A stretch of DNA of 9,823 nt from an uncultured Balneolaceae bacterium (GCA_938003885.1 CALKWT010000271.1:1-9823), one strand, 5' to 3'. Shown: positions 1-5,992, numbered from the stretch's first letter. Numbers and translations: made by a program. Notes: a model not told the origin generated them from the sequence alone.

Positions 1-159
1 GGACCATAAGCCATAATGGTTACCATAATGGGGGAACCACTCATTCAAGCCGGCATAGACCCCTGCAACAGCGAGAACCAAAAAAGCACCCAAGTAAATT
101 CGCCGTCTGTTATCCGGATTTCTGAAGCGGGAGTTCACATAATGAGTCAAAGAGCCCAT
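1..159 (-). CDS. N-terminus of an unidentified single-pass membrane protein (partial)
   Basis: The reverse strand is open from an ATG at 159 to the left edge of the window, giving the first 53 residues; the rest lies outside. The start reads MGSLTHYVNSRFRNPDN, a polar and basic N-terminus with an RRR at residues 18-20. A hydrophobic stretch follows at about residues 21-37 (IYLGAFLVLAVAGVYAG), consistent with one inner-membrane segment and a cytoplasmic N-terminus. After it comes an aromatic and Gly/His-rich piece (WFPHYGNHYG) that would be outside the membrane. There is no strong Shine-Dalgarno sequence before the ATG. A TTGACA hexamer lies on the same strand (complement of 216-221), but no good -10 is seen at the usual distance. 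I do not recognise the family from so short a piece. Coding is supported by the clean membrane-anchor pattern. Confidence 0.55.
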   Translation of the reverse strand, partial: MGSLTHYVNSRFRNPDNRRRIYLGAFLVLAVAGVYAGLNEWFPHYGNHYGLWS

Positions 160-316
160 ATCTCTGCAAAACTATCAAATTAATTTTACCCTAAATGAAG
201 GCTTTCACCGGAGATTGTCAACCCCAACATGGAAAAACATTCCCGATCCCAATGATCTGATGACTATTTGGCGACGTGCCAGGCAGTTACAGCCAGGAGA
301 ACTTCGTCCGATCCAT

Positions 317-604
317 TCATTCTGAACGTTCCCCTTCACATGCATCAGGGCGGGTCAATCTGGAGAACAGTTTTGAATGCAACTCTATTTCTCTGGCAAG
401 AAAATCTATTTTTTCGGCTGTCTCTATAAAGGACAGGTAACTAGAACAGTCTGTAAACAAACGGGTGTTGTCCCTACAGTTCTTCTTTAGCAACTTTCGT
501 CTTTCAGATTCTTCGATTTTTAAGACTTTATCAATCTGACCACAAATTTCACCCCAGTAATTGTCACTTTTCATATTGCCAAATTTGCTAATTAATAAGA
601 TCAC
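317..604 (-). CDS. Hypothetical 95-residue charged helical protein, doubtful
   Basis: An open frame on the reverse strand starts at GTG 604, or at ATG 574 (residue 11), which would give 85 residues. Neither start has a recognisable Shine-Dalgarno sequence. The composition is rich in Lys, Glu, Arg and Asp with regularly spaced Leu/Ile/Phe (for example KVLKIEESERRKLLKK, then FIETAEKIDFLAREIELHSK), so it would fold mostly as helices. No signal peptide, membrane segment or known motif is seen. Cysteines at residues 21, 43 and 53 do not form an obvious metal site. The region looks more AT-rich than the flanking genes, which could mean transferred DNA or simply an intergenic region. It lies between two same-strand genes with about 150-200 bases of space on each side, so it is not clearly part of an operon. 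I do not recognise it. Confidence 0.33.
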   Translation of the reverse strand: MILLISKFGNMKSDNYWGEICGQIDKVLKIEESERRKLLKKNCRDNTRLFTDCSSYLSFIETAEKIDFLAREIELHSKLFSRLTRPDACEGERSE

Positions 605-800
605 AGATGAGCTATCACAGGAAACTCAATACCGTTTCAGATCGATGAAAACTTCTCAATGAACTGCGTTGTTATCTTGTAATTAACGTAGTGTCCTGCA
701 GAATTTAGAGCCATCTCATGCTGAATGCGAATTAGCCGACACAAACAGTTCACCTGTCATCAAAAAACCTTTCGGCCAATCTCCGTGATAACCCTGTATG

Positions 801-1709
801 TTACCTCTTTGCAGGTACGACCATCACATGGGAATGTCCAAACCGGGTGACCTGGGTGCTGACTCCTCCCAGAAATATCTCCTGAACAAATCCTTTTCCC
901 TGGCTGCCCATGATCGTCAGGGAGACCTGATTCTCTTTAGCGGCGTTAACGATCTCTTTGCCCGGTGTCCCGTAGGTGATAATCAATTCGCAATCCTCCC
1001 GGGTATTGTCTGACAACATGTTTCTCATATTATTCAGATCGGTTGTGGTTCTCTCTGTAAGTTTTCCAAGACTGACAGGATCTTTCAGTGCAATCGCATG
1101 GTGACCCTGAACGTGAATAAGGGAGACTTTGCCGATTTTCCCGGCCCGGTCGAGGCCTCTGATCACCTCAAAAGCCCGGTCCGCTGTTTCCGAGAAGTCT
1201 GTAGGGTGCAGAACGTGGCGAAGCACCGATTCCCCGGTGCCCCGCACCACCAATCTTCTTTCACCAGCTGTTTCCTGCTCTTCGCGGATTTCCATACGAA
1301 CCAAAAATACGGGCAGTTCAGAGCGCTGCAATACTTCGGATGCCGTGCCGCCCATCAACATCTCTTTCACCATGTTCCGGCCCCTGCTGCCTACAATAAT
1401 ATAATCCGCACTCTGACTTGCAGCAGTTTCCAGAATCTCCGTCGGCGGGTAGAAATAGAGTCCCGACCGAAGGACGGTTTCTACTTCAAATCCCTGCTTC
1501 TCCAAACGTTCTCTGTATGCACCCAGCCTCTCCTGATACAACGGATTGGCGGGATCCTTTTCATCTGCCGGAGATAACGATTCAACCGTGATGAGAGTTA
1601 TTTTTTGAGTTCCGAACTCTTTAAAACCTTCCAGGGCGCTGATCAGGACATCTCCTGATTCTGAAATATCCACTGCCACTGCTGCGTGTTGAAAGGGTGA
1701 TGATTGCAT
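801..1709 (-). CDS. Universal stress protein, two tandem UspA domains
   Basis: This 302-residue cytoplasmic protein contains two UspA folds in a row, the usual length for tandem Usp proteins. Domain 1 covers about residues 6-138: beta strand AAVAVDIS, then YIIVGSRGRN and the nucleotide loop at 107-121. Domain 2 covers about 163-299: VLHPTDFSETADRAF, then IMGSQGKG and the second loop at 268-282. Both loops follow the G-2x-G-9x-G ATP-binding pattern, but each has Gly where the classic motif has Ser/Thr after the last Gly (MGGT and LGGV). ATP binding is therefore likely but not certain. The ATG at 1709 is supported by GGAG seven bases upstream. Usp proteins bind ATP and help survival under starvation, oxidative or osmotic stress; no partner can be named here. 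It lies 232 bases downstream of the meaB-type gene on the same strand, with a strong hairpin between them. No convincing terminator follows the stop. Confidence 0.93.
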   Translation of the reverse strand: MQSSPFQHAAVAVDISESGDVLISALEGFKEFGTQKITLITVESLSPADEKDPANPLYQERLGAYRERLEKQGFEVETVLRSGLYFYPPTEILETAASQSADYIIVGSRGRNMVKEMLMGGTASEVLQRSELPVFLVRMEIREEQETAGERRLVVRGTGESVLRHVLHPTDFSETADRAFEVIRGLDRAGKIGKVSLIHVQGHHAIALKDPVSLGKLTERTTTDLNNMRNMLSDNTREDCELIITYGTPGKEIVNAAKENQVSLTIMGSQGKGFVQEIFLGGVSTQVTRFGHSHVMVVPAKR

Positions 1710-1835
1710 ATGTCCGCTCCGCTATTAGATTAACATTGTCATTTAATAAGGCGTCACATTACCCCTAAGTGTTTCAGGAGCCCTGCTTTAGCTTACCTTT
1801 ATTTTGGCTGATAAGTTCCTTTCAATCCCATAGTG

Positions 1836-1870
1836 AGAGAGGAGGCTCTCTGTAACTTACGGGGAGAGCC
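1836..1870. other. Two mutually exclusive hairpins between meaB and the Usp gene
   Basis: AGAGAG (1836-1841) can pair with CTCTCT (1846-1851) across a four-base loop. Alternatively GGCTCTC (1844-1850) can pair with GAGAGCC (1864-1870), with GTA/TAC (1852-1854 and 1858-1860) stacking inside it. Both use the CTCTC at 1846-1850, so only one can form at a time. On the minus strand the element lies 72 bases after the meaB stop and about 127 bases before the Usp start. No T run follows on either strand, so a simple intrinsic terminator is not supported. It may be a 3' end stability element or a leader structure for the Usp gene. Confidence 0.4.
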
Positions 1871-1941
1871 GTTCGGATCGGCCTTCCATCTGCATGTCGG
1901 GGATTCCTCTACCCGTCTGCCCGCAAAGTGTATTTCCGCTC

Positions 1942-2991
1942 TTACCTTTCATTCAGAATAACCTGCACGGCCCCTGCCAGCTCAGCCGCGGCGGTAAAAG
2001 GATTTACACTTCCCGAAGCTACTCTGTTTTCAATTTCGCTGATTCTCTTCTGAATCCCTTCGTTCTCCAGAAATTTGGTGAGTAGCAGTCCCTGAATCGT
2101 CTCGTGAAGCCAATAAAGCACCTGTTCTTCCCTATTTTTTTCAAAAAATCCCGACCTCTCCGACTTCTCCTGCCATCTCATGATCTCTTCCCAGATGACC
2201 TCCAGGCCCGTTCTATTCTGTGAAGAGCAGGTGAGGACCGGTACTTTTCCCACAACCGGATGTTCCGGCATGAAAGAGAGGGCCCTTTTAAGTTCACTCG
2301 CGGCCCGTTCAGCGGCGGGCAAATTATCCCCATCAGCTTTGTTGACTGCAATCAGATCCGCCATCTCCATAATGCCCCGTTTAATACCCTGCAACTCATC
2401 TCCCGCGCCTGCTATCATGAGCAGCAGAAAGAAATCAGTCATCTGTTTGACGGTCGTTTCCGACTGCCCGACCCCCACCGTCTCAATGAAAACAAGATCA
2501 TAACCTGCCGCCTCACAAAGCAGCATCGCCTCCCTGGTTTTCCGGGCGACCCCGCCGAGAGTGCCTGCTGACGGACTTGGCCTCACATAGGCATCTTTGT
2601 TCACCGAGAGTGCCGGCATGCGGGTCTTATCGCCTAAAATGCTTCCCCCGGAGAGAGAACTGCTCGGATCGATGGCCAGTACAGCCACTCTCTTTTTCTT
2701 TTCTGAAATCAGGTACTCCCCCAGAGCCTCAATGAAGGTGCTCTTTCCTGCACCGGGAACACCGGTTATGGCAATCCGAAGTGAGCCACCTGTATAAGGC
2801 AACAGCTTTTCGATCACTTTCTCTCCCTTCTCACGGAATTCGGGCTTGCTGCTCTCAATCAGAGTTATAGCGCGGGAGAGGCTCGCACGATCGCCGCTTC
2901 TGATTCGATGTGCAAAATCATCGACCGAGAGCTCCTTCACTCTCTTTAGGTTAAACCCGGGATTTATAGAACTATCTTCTGATCTGTTCAT
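1942..2991 (-). CDS. meaB: MeaB/ArgK-type GTPase (methylmalonyl-CoA mutase chaperone)
   Basis: This 349-residue cytoplasmic SIMIBI-class G protein has the expected length for MeaB/ArgK/MMAA. Residues 1-70 form the helical N-terminal part. Walker A (GVPGAGKST) is at 77-85, the switch region IDPSS...GDKTRM at 107-125, the Walker-B-like ETVGVGQSE at 170-178, and the G4 guanine motif NKAD at 217-220. The C-terminal helices (about 285-349) would make the dimerisation arm. In characterised homologues the protein uses GTP to gate loading and protection of the adenosylcobalamin cofactor of methylmalonyl-CoA mutase. No mutase gene (mutA/mutB/scpA) is present in this window, so it is separated from its partner here. 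The ATG at 2991 follows AAGAAG closely, a weak ribosome site. ArgK was once described as an arginine/ornithine transport kinase, and that name should not be used for function. Downstream is the hairpin pair, then the Usp gene. Confidence 0.94.
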   Translation of the reverse strand: MNRSEDSSINPGFNLKRVKELSVDDFAHRIRSGDRASLSRAITLIESSKPEFREKGEKVIEKLLPYTGGSLRIAITGVPGAGKSTFIEALGEYLISEKKKRVAVLAIDPSSSLSGGSILGDKTRMPALSVNKDAYVRPSPSAGTLGGVARKTREAMLLCEAAGYDLVFIETVGVGQSETTVKQMTDFFLLLMIAGAGDELQGIKRGIMEMADLIAVNKADGDNLPAAERAASELKRALSFMPEHPVVGKVPVLTCSSQNRTGLEVIWEEIMRWQEKSERSGFFEKNREEQVLYWLHETIQGLLLTKFLENEGIQKRISEIENRVASGSVNPFTAAAELAGAVQVILNER

Positions 2992-3196
2992 AACTTCTTA
3001 CCATCATTCATTCTCTGCCGGAGAAATTACTATGCGCCATTTCATGCCGATTGCCCAGAAACGAGAGCTTCTTTTCCTGAAGGGGGCTCATCAACTACTG
3101 TACGATGCGTGCTTTTCACTTCCCGACGAACCCTTTCAGGAAAGTAAGAAAAATGTTCTATTTCTATGAGTGCAAGTTGTCTGCTCTTTTTTACTG

Positions 3197-3226
3197 TTGA
3201 TAAGTGACCTGCCTTTATTATATTTC
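3197..3226 (+). promoter_or_regulatory. Possible FCB-type promoter for the SGNH hydrolase gene
   Basis: TTG at 3197-3199 is followed after 19 bases by TATATTTC at 3219-3226. This matches the Bacteroidota -33 (TTG) and -7 (TAnnTTTG) elements at 7 of 8 positions in the latter. Transcription would begin near 3231-3234 and leave a leader of about 95 bases before the ATG at 3327. It rests on pattern match only. Confidence 0.3.
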
Positions 3227-3230
3227 AAAC

Positions 3231-3258
3231 GATGCAATGCCAGTTGAGTGGCATCATC
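3231..3258 (+). other. Hairpin at the predicted 5' end of the hydrolase mRNA
   Basis: ATGCCA (3237-3242) pairs with TGGCAT (3249-3254) around a six-base loop. Outside it, GATG (3231-3234) pairs with CATC (3255-3258), with a two-base CA bulge. The hairpin would begin at, or one or two bases from, the start site predicted from the upstream promoter-like pair. A hairpin at the extreme 5' end often protects an mRNA from decay; an inverted-repeat operator for a dimeric regulator is the other reading. Confidence 0.35.
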
Positions 3259-3326
3259 ACCCATTCGAACTTACAACAGGCTAGTCTGAGTTTGTTTCAA
3301 TTAACATCTTATCAACCCTCTATCTC

Positions 3327-4061
3327 ATGAAGAAAACTGTTCTGCTACCCCTGCTCATTCTCCTCTTCGCATCTCCGGCACTTTTCGCCCAGAACTCTGT
3401 GGATCCTTGTGAAAATGCTCCTGCACTTATACCAGACGACCGGAATGACCTGGAGTGGTGGTCAAACCGCCATCAGGAGAAACTGAATGAAAAGGGCCGG
3501 GAAGACGCACGGCTTCTCTTTGTAGGAGATTCCATCACACAAGGATGGGAGGGTGCCGGATCAGAGTTATGGAAAGAGTATTACGCTCCCTACGGAGCCC
3601 ACAATATCGGGTTTAGCGGAGACCGGACTGAACATGTGCTGTGGCGCCTGGATGAGGGGGCAGTGGAGGGATTGAATCCGGAGGTAACCATACTTATGAT
3701 CGGGACAAACAATACGGGCCACCGCCAGGAGGCGGCCGGGTGCACTGCGAAAGGTGTCGGAAAAATTCTGGATGAACTGACCGAGCGGCTCCCGGAAACA
3801 GAAATCTTACTGCTCTCCATTTTTCCCAGGGGAGAGACCCGCGACGATGCTCTTCGCCAGATCAATAGCGATATCAACAGCCGGCTGGCTGAATATAGCA
3901 ACAGGCCAAACGTAACGTGGTTAGATATCAACAGTGCTTTCCTGACCGATGATGGCAAGCTGCCGGAAGAGATTATGCCGGATCTGCTGCATCCCAATGA
4001 AACAGGGTACAAGATCTGGGCTGAGACCATGCATCCGGTGTTGCTCGACCTCCTGGATTGA
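3327..4061 (+). CDS. Secreted SGNH/GDSL hydrolase (PAF-acetylhydrolase-like esterase)
   Basis: This 244-residue protein has a clear Sec signal peptide: MKK, a hydrophobic core at residues 4-20 and likely cleavage near LFA-Q (residue 21). The mature enzyme would be periplasmic or exported. The SGNH blocks are all present. Block I is FVGDSITQGW with nucleophile Ser69, block II is IGFSGD at about 94-99, block III is IGTNN with Asn128, and block V is PDLLHPN with Asp219 and His222. The layout (DSITQGWEG, NIGFSGDRTEHVLWRL, LHPNETGYKIWAE) is closest to the platelet-activating-factor acetylhydrolase IB-like branch. Such enzymes remove acetyl or other short acyl groups from lipids or glycans, and the substrate here cannot be told. 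The first Cys (28) is not in a lipobox. The start has no Shine-Dalgarno sequence. It appears to be a single-gene unit, with a possible promoter and hairpin upstream and hairpins after it. Confidence 0.93.
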   Translation: MKKTVLLPLLILLFASPALFAQNSVDPCENAPALIPDDRNDLEWWSNRHQEKLNEKGREDARLLFVGDSITQGWEGAGSELWKEYYAPYGAHNIGFSGDRTEHVLWRLDEGAVEGLNPEVTILMIGTNNTGHRQEAAGCTAKGVGKILDELTERLPETEILLLSIFPRGETRDDALRQINSDINSRLAEYSNRPNVTWLDINSAFLTDDGKLPEEIMPDLLHPNETGYKIWAETMHPVLLDLLD

Positions 4062-4080
4062 ACCAGGATTGTACGGACCA

Positions 4081-4138
4081 CCGGGGGATCCACCCCCCGG
4101 CCAGAGGTTAGCAAAGCAGGCAGGAGCCATCCTGCCTG
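4081..4138. repeat. Two GC-rich inverted repeats after the hydrolase gene
   Basis: The first hairpin has a 7-bp stem, CCGGGGG (4081-4087) with CCCCCGG (4094-4100), and a six-base loop. The second has a 9-bp perfect stem, CAGGCAGGA (4117-4125) with TCCTGCCTG (4130-4138), and a four-base loop GCCA. Neither is followed by a T run, so they are not classic intrinsic terminators on their own. They begin 20 bases after the hydrolase stop, in a place where 3'-end protective hairpins are common. Their position just before a third, terminator-like hairpin suggests a combined 3' processing or stop region. Confidence 0.5.
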
Positions 4139-4143
4139 TGGGA

Positions 4144-4178
4144 TTCACCTTCATTGTTTATGAAGGATGAATATTTTT
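4144..4178 (+). terminator. Probable intrinsic terminator of the hydrolase gene
   Basis: CCTTCAT (4148-4154) pairs with ATGAAGG (4160-4166) around a TGTTT loop. The stem extends by four more pairs, TTCA (4144-4147) with TGAA (4168-4171), past one bulged A. It is followed by TATTTTT, a five-T run ending at 4178. The stem is AT-richer than usual for a strong terminator but the geometry is right. Confidence 0.5.
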
Positions 4179-4272
4179 ACGATCTGATTTGCAACTGTCT
4201 GGTACACCCCCACTGAAAACCCCATTCCGCCCCCGTCTCAAACCAATTTAGAATAGCAAGGAGCCGTCCGAT

Positions 4273-5115
4273 ATGAGTTCCATAAATGTCACTAAATTTT
4301 CTGGTGAAACTGAACCTTACGATGAAACCAAACTGCAAGAATCCTTACAAAGTGCAGGGGCCACAACAGCGATCACCGACCAGATCACATCCGCCATCCA
4401 GGAGATCCTTTACGATGGCATCTCAACACAAAAAATTTACAGTGAAGCCTTCGAAATGCTTCGTACCCTGTCGGAAAAGTCGGCCGGCAGATACAAGTTG
4501 AAGGAAGCGATCTTTGAGCTGGGCCCCTCAGGGTACCCTTTCGAACGATTTATCAGCGAACTTCTAAAAAGAATGGGGTATGAAACTCAGTCCGGCATTT
4601 TCATACAGGGACACTGTATCTCTCATGAAATTGATGTTTTTGCACATAAAGATCAGGAAGTTATTATTGCAGAGTGCAAATTTCACAATAGGGAGGATGG
4701 CAGGAGTGACATCCGGGTTCCTCTCTATATACATTCCAGATTTCTCGATATTAAAAAAAGATGGGAAACGTTGCCCGAGCACAAGGGGATGAAGCATAGT
4801 GGTTGGATTGTGACCAATACCCGGTTCACAAAAGATGCCGAGATCTATGGTGAATGTGTCGGCCTCAAACTGCTGGGCTGGAGATACCCCCGCCATGAAG
4901 GGCTCAACGACCTTGTTACCAAAGCCAATTTACATCCCGTGACCTCACTCTCCACTCTGGACAGTTCAGACAAGAATGCATTATTGAAGAACGACATTCT
5001 CTTTTGCAAGCAGATTTGTGAGAATAGGGATGTGTTATATGATGCCGGGATCCATCCCCGCCGGGCAAACAGGATCGCCCGGGAAGCGGGAGCCATCTGT
5101 GATCTGGAGTTGTAA
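4273..5115 (+). CDS. ATP-cone domain fused to an Mrr-like PD-(D/E)xK nuclease
   Basis: This is a 280-residue soluble protein with no signal or membrane segment. Residues about 4-88 match an ATP-cone, the allosteric ATP/dATP-binding module of ribonucleotide reductase and NrdR: VTKFSGETEPYDETKLQESL, then DGISTQKIYSEAFEMLR and GRYKLKEAI. Residues about 87-205 match a restriction-endonuclease-like fold of the Mrr type: the helix GYPFERFISELLKRMGYET, then the core HEIDVF with Asp121 and IIAECKFH with Glu134-x-Lys136, giving a complete D...ExK active site. HSGWIVTNTRFTKDA at 175-189 fits the later strand and helix of this fold. Residues 210-280 are helical (LLKNDILFCKQI, DAGIHPRRANRIAREAG) and may bind DNA in a helix-hairpin-helix way. 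The start is fixed by AAGGAG at 4258-4263, nine bases before the ATG. There is no methylase or helicase neighbour, so it is not an ordinary restriction system. I infer nucleotide-gated DNA cleavage or repair; its target is unknown. Confidence 0.85.
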   Translation: MSSINVTKFSGETEPYDETKLQESLQSAGATTAITDQITSAIQEILYDGISTQKIYSEAFEMLRTLSEKSAGRYKLKEAIFELGPSGYPFERFISELLKRMGYETQSGIFIQGHCISHEIDVFAHKDQEVIIAECKFHNREDGRSDIRVPLYIHSRFLDIKKRWETLPEHKGMKHSGWIVTNTRFTKDAEIYGECVGLKLLGWRYPRHEGLNDLVTKANLHPVTSLSTLDSSDKNALLKNDILFCKQICENRDVLYDAGIHPRRANRIAREAGAICDLEL

Positions 5116-5135
5116 TCCCATCCGGTTAGATAGAC

Positions 5136-5155
5136 TACCCCACACCCGGGGTATT
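5136..5155 (+). terminator. Weak hairpin after the nuclease gene
   Basis: TACCCC (5136-5141) pairs with GGGGTA (5148-5153) around a six-base loop, beginning 21 bases after the nuclease stop. Only two T follow directly, so termination would be weak. It may instead protect the mRNA end. Confidence 0.3.
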
Positions 5156-5271
5156 CTGAACGCTCAACCTCACCGTTTTAAAAATATCTGCTCATTGACT
5201 ACCTTCTAAAGAACAGTCTGCATACCTCCGGCATGGCCTGAACATCCACCTTTAAATTCACCCCTCACCTG

Positions 5272-5582
5272 ATGGAAAGCAAAATACACACCTACGAAAG
5301 TGATGAGATCACCGTCACATATGACATCAAGCGCTGCATTCATGCAGCAGAATGTGTCCGGGGTTTGCCTATGGTTTTCAAGCCAGAACTCCGAAGGTGG
5401 ATTCAGCCCGAAAATTCAACAGGAGAGAGGATAGCAGACGTCATCGAAAGATGCCCGACCGGAGCTCTTCACTACGAAATGAAAACGAGTACCAGAAAGG
5501 AGTCGCACTGTGCAGATGCGGGGGCTCTTCCCAGAAGCCATTTTGTGACGGAACACACAGAAAAATTGATTTTAAAGATTAA
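5272..5582 (+). CDS. YjdI-type ferredoxin joined to a CDGSH Fe-S domain, with a frame break
   Basis: Frame 1 from the ATG at 5272 encodes a Fer4_19/YjdI-type mono-cluster domain over about 71 residues: Cys22-x5-Cys28, the conserved RWIQPEN, and CPTGAL with Cys61, similar in plan to E. coli YjdI. Just after HYEMK the homology jumps to the -1 frame. There GVALCRCGGSSQKPF leads into CDGTH, a complete C-x-C-x2-S-x3-P-x-C-D-G-T-H CDGSH site for a 2Fe-2S cluster, ending in TAA at 5582. If not shifted, frame 1 runs without any homology to 5724 (150 residues), overlapping the next gene by 113 bases. One extra A in the AAAA run at 5482-5485 would restore a single protein of about 103 residues. The cause may be a real mutation, a homopolymer sequencing error, or programmed slippage. 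The start lacks a Shine-Dalgarno sequence. The role is probably electron transfer or Fe-S handling under redox stress. DUF423 follows after 29 bases. Confidence 0.75.
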
Positions 5583-5611
5583 CCTGAAACCAACGGACAG
5601 AATCCATCATC

Positions 5612-5992
5612 ATGTCGGCCAAATCACTACTCATCACAGGTTCCCTCTTGTTGGCTTTAGCCGTCGGGTTGGGAGCATTCGGTGCCCATATCATAGAGGG
5701 TATGTTGACACCAGCGCGGTATGAGGTCTATCAGACCGGAGTCACCTACCATTTCTACCACAGCCTTGGATTACTGATTACAGGCCTGCTATCCCTGCAC
5801 TTTCCCTACTCGCGTTGGATCAGATTGGCCGGAACGTTTATGTTTTCAGGTATCCTTATTTTTTCAGGAAGCCTCTATTTGCTGACGATGACAGATACAC
5901 CGTGGCTCGGAATCATCACACCTTTTGGTGGTTTGTCACTGATTTTAAGCTGGATATTTCTGGTGTTGGGTATCGTTAAACAAGAAATATAA
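5612..5992 (+). CDS. DUF423 (YgdD/YwdK-like) small inner-membrane protein
   Basis: This 126-residue protein matches the DUF423 family in length and motifs: GLGAFGAH at residues 19-26, TYHFYHSLGLL at 45-55, FSGSLYLL at 84-91 and ITPFGGLSLILSW at 102-114. It has four hydrophobic membrane segments, about 5-24, 46-63, 72-91 and 99-122, and little else. The first segment may at first sight look like a signal peptide, but the GAFGAH motif at its end is part of the family core. The family has no established biochemical function. The ATG at 5612 has no Shine-Dalgarno sequence. The gene sits 29 bases after the Fe-S protein's true stop and six bases before the VOC gene, so the three are probably co-transcribed. 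If translation of the Fe-S gene does not shift frame, ribosomes would read 113 bases into this gene. Confidence 0.93.
   Translation: MSAKSLLITGSLLLALAVGLGAFGAHIIEGMLTPARYEVYQTGVTYHFYHSLGLLITGLLSLHFPYSRWIRLAGTFMFSGILIFSGSLYLLTMTDTPWLGIITPFGGLSLILSWIFLVLGIVKQEI

Larger units (their letters stand above)
2992..3326. other. Divergent intergenic region between meaB and the SGNH hydrolase gene
   Basis: This 335-base stretch separates a leftward and a rightward gene and so must hold both promoters. On the plus strand it contains a promoter-like pair and an adjacent hairpin, listed separately. It also holds a 45-codon ORF at 3032-3169 that begins MRHFMPIAQKRELLF, with a GGAG eight bases before its ATG. 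Its product resembles nothing I know, so I do not call it a gene. I see no clear promoter for meaB and no RNA gene. Confidence 0.5.

Noticed and set aside
762..777. Intrinsic terminator after the Usp gene
   Set aside because: On the minus strand a GAAA loop with only two G-C pairs plus two G-T pairs precedes six T; the stem is too short to be convincing.
1098..1577. 159-codon plus-strand open frame inside the Usp gene
   Set aside because: It lies wholly antisense to a well-supported tandem Usp gene and its translation is Cys/His/Phe-rich with no family features.
3590..4114. 174-codon reverse-strand open frame over the SGNH hydrolase
   Set aside because: It is antisense to a gene with all SGNH blocks, and its Ser/Arg-rich translation is typical of a shadow frame.
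4273..5115. Complete restriction-modification or toxin-antitoxin system
   Set aside because: Only the nuclease-like gene is present; the neighbours are an esterase and an Fe-S protein, with no methylase, helicase or antitoxin.
5476..5490. Canonical -1 slippery heptamer in the Fe-S gene
   Set aside because: The site reads ATG AAA ACG, which does not fit X XXY YYZ, and I see no clear stimulatory hairpin just downstream. The A run alone supports slippage or an indel but does not prove programmed shifting.
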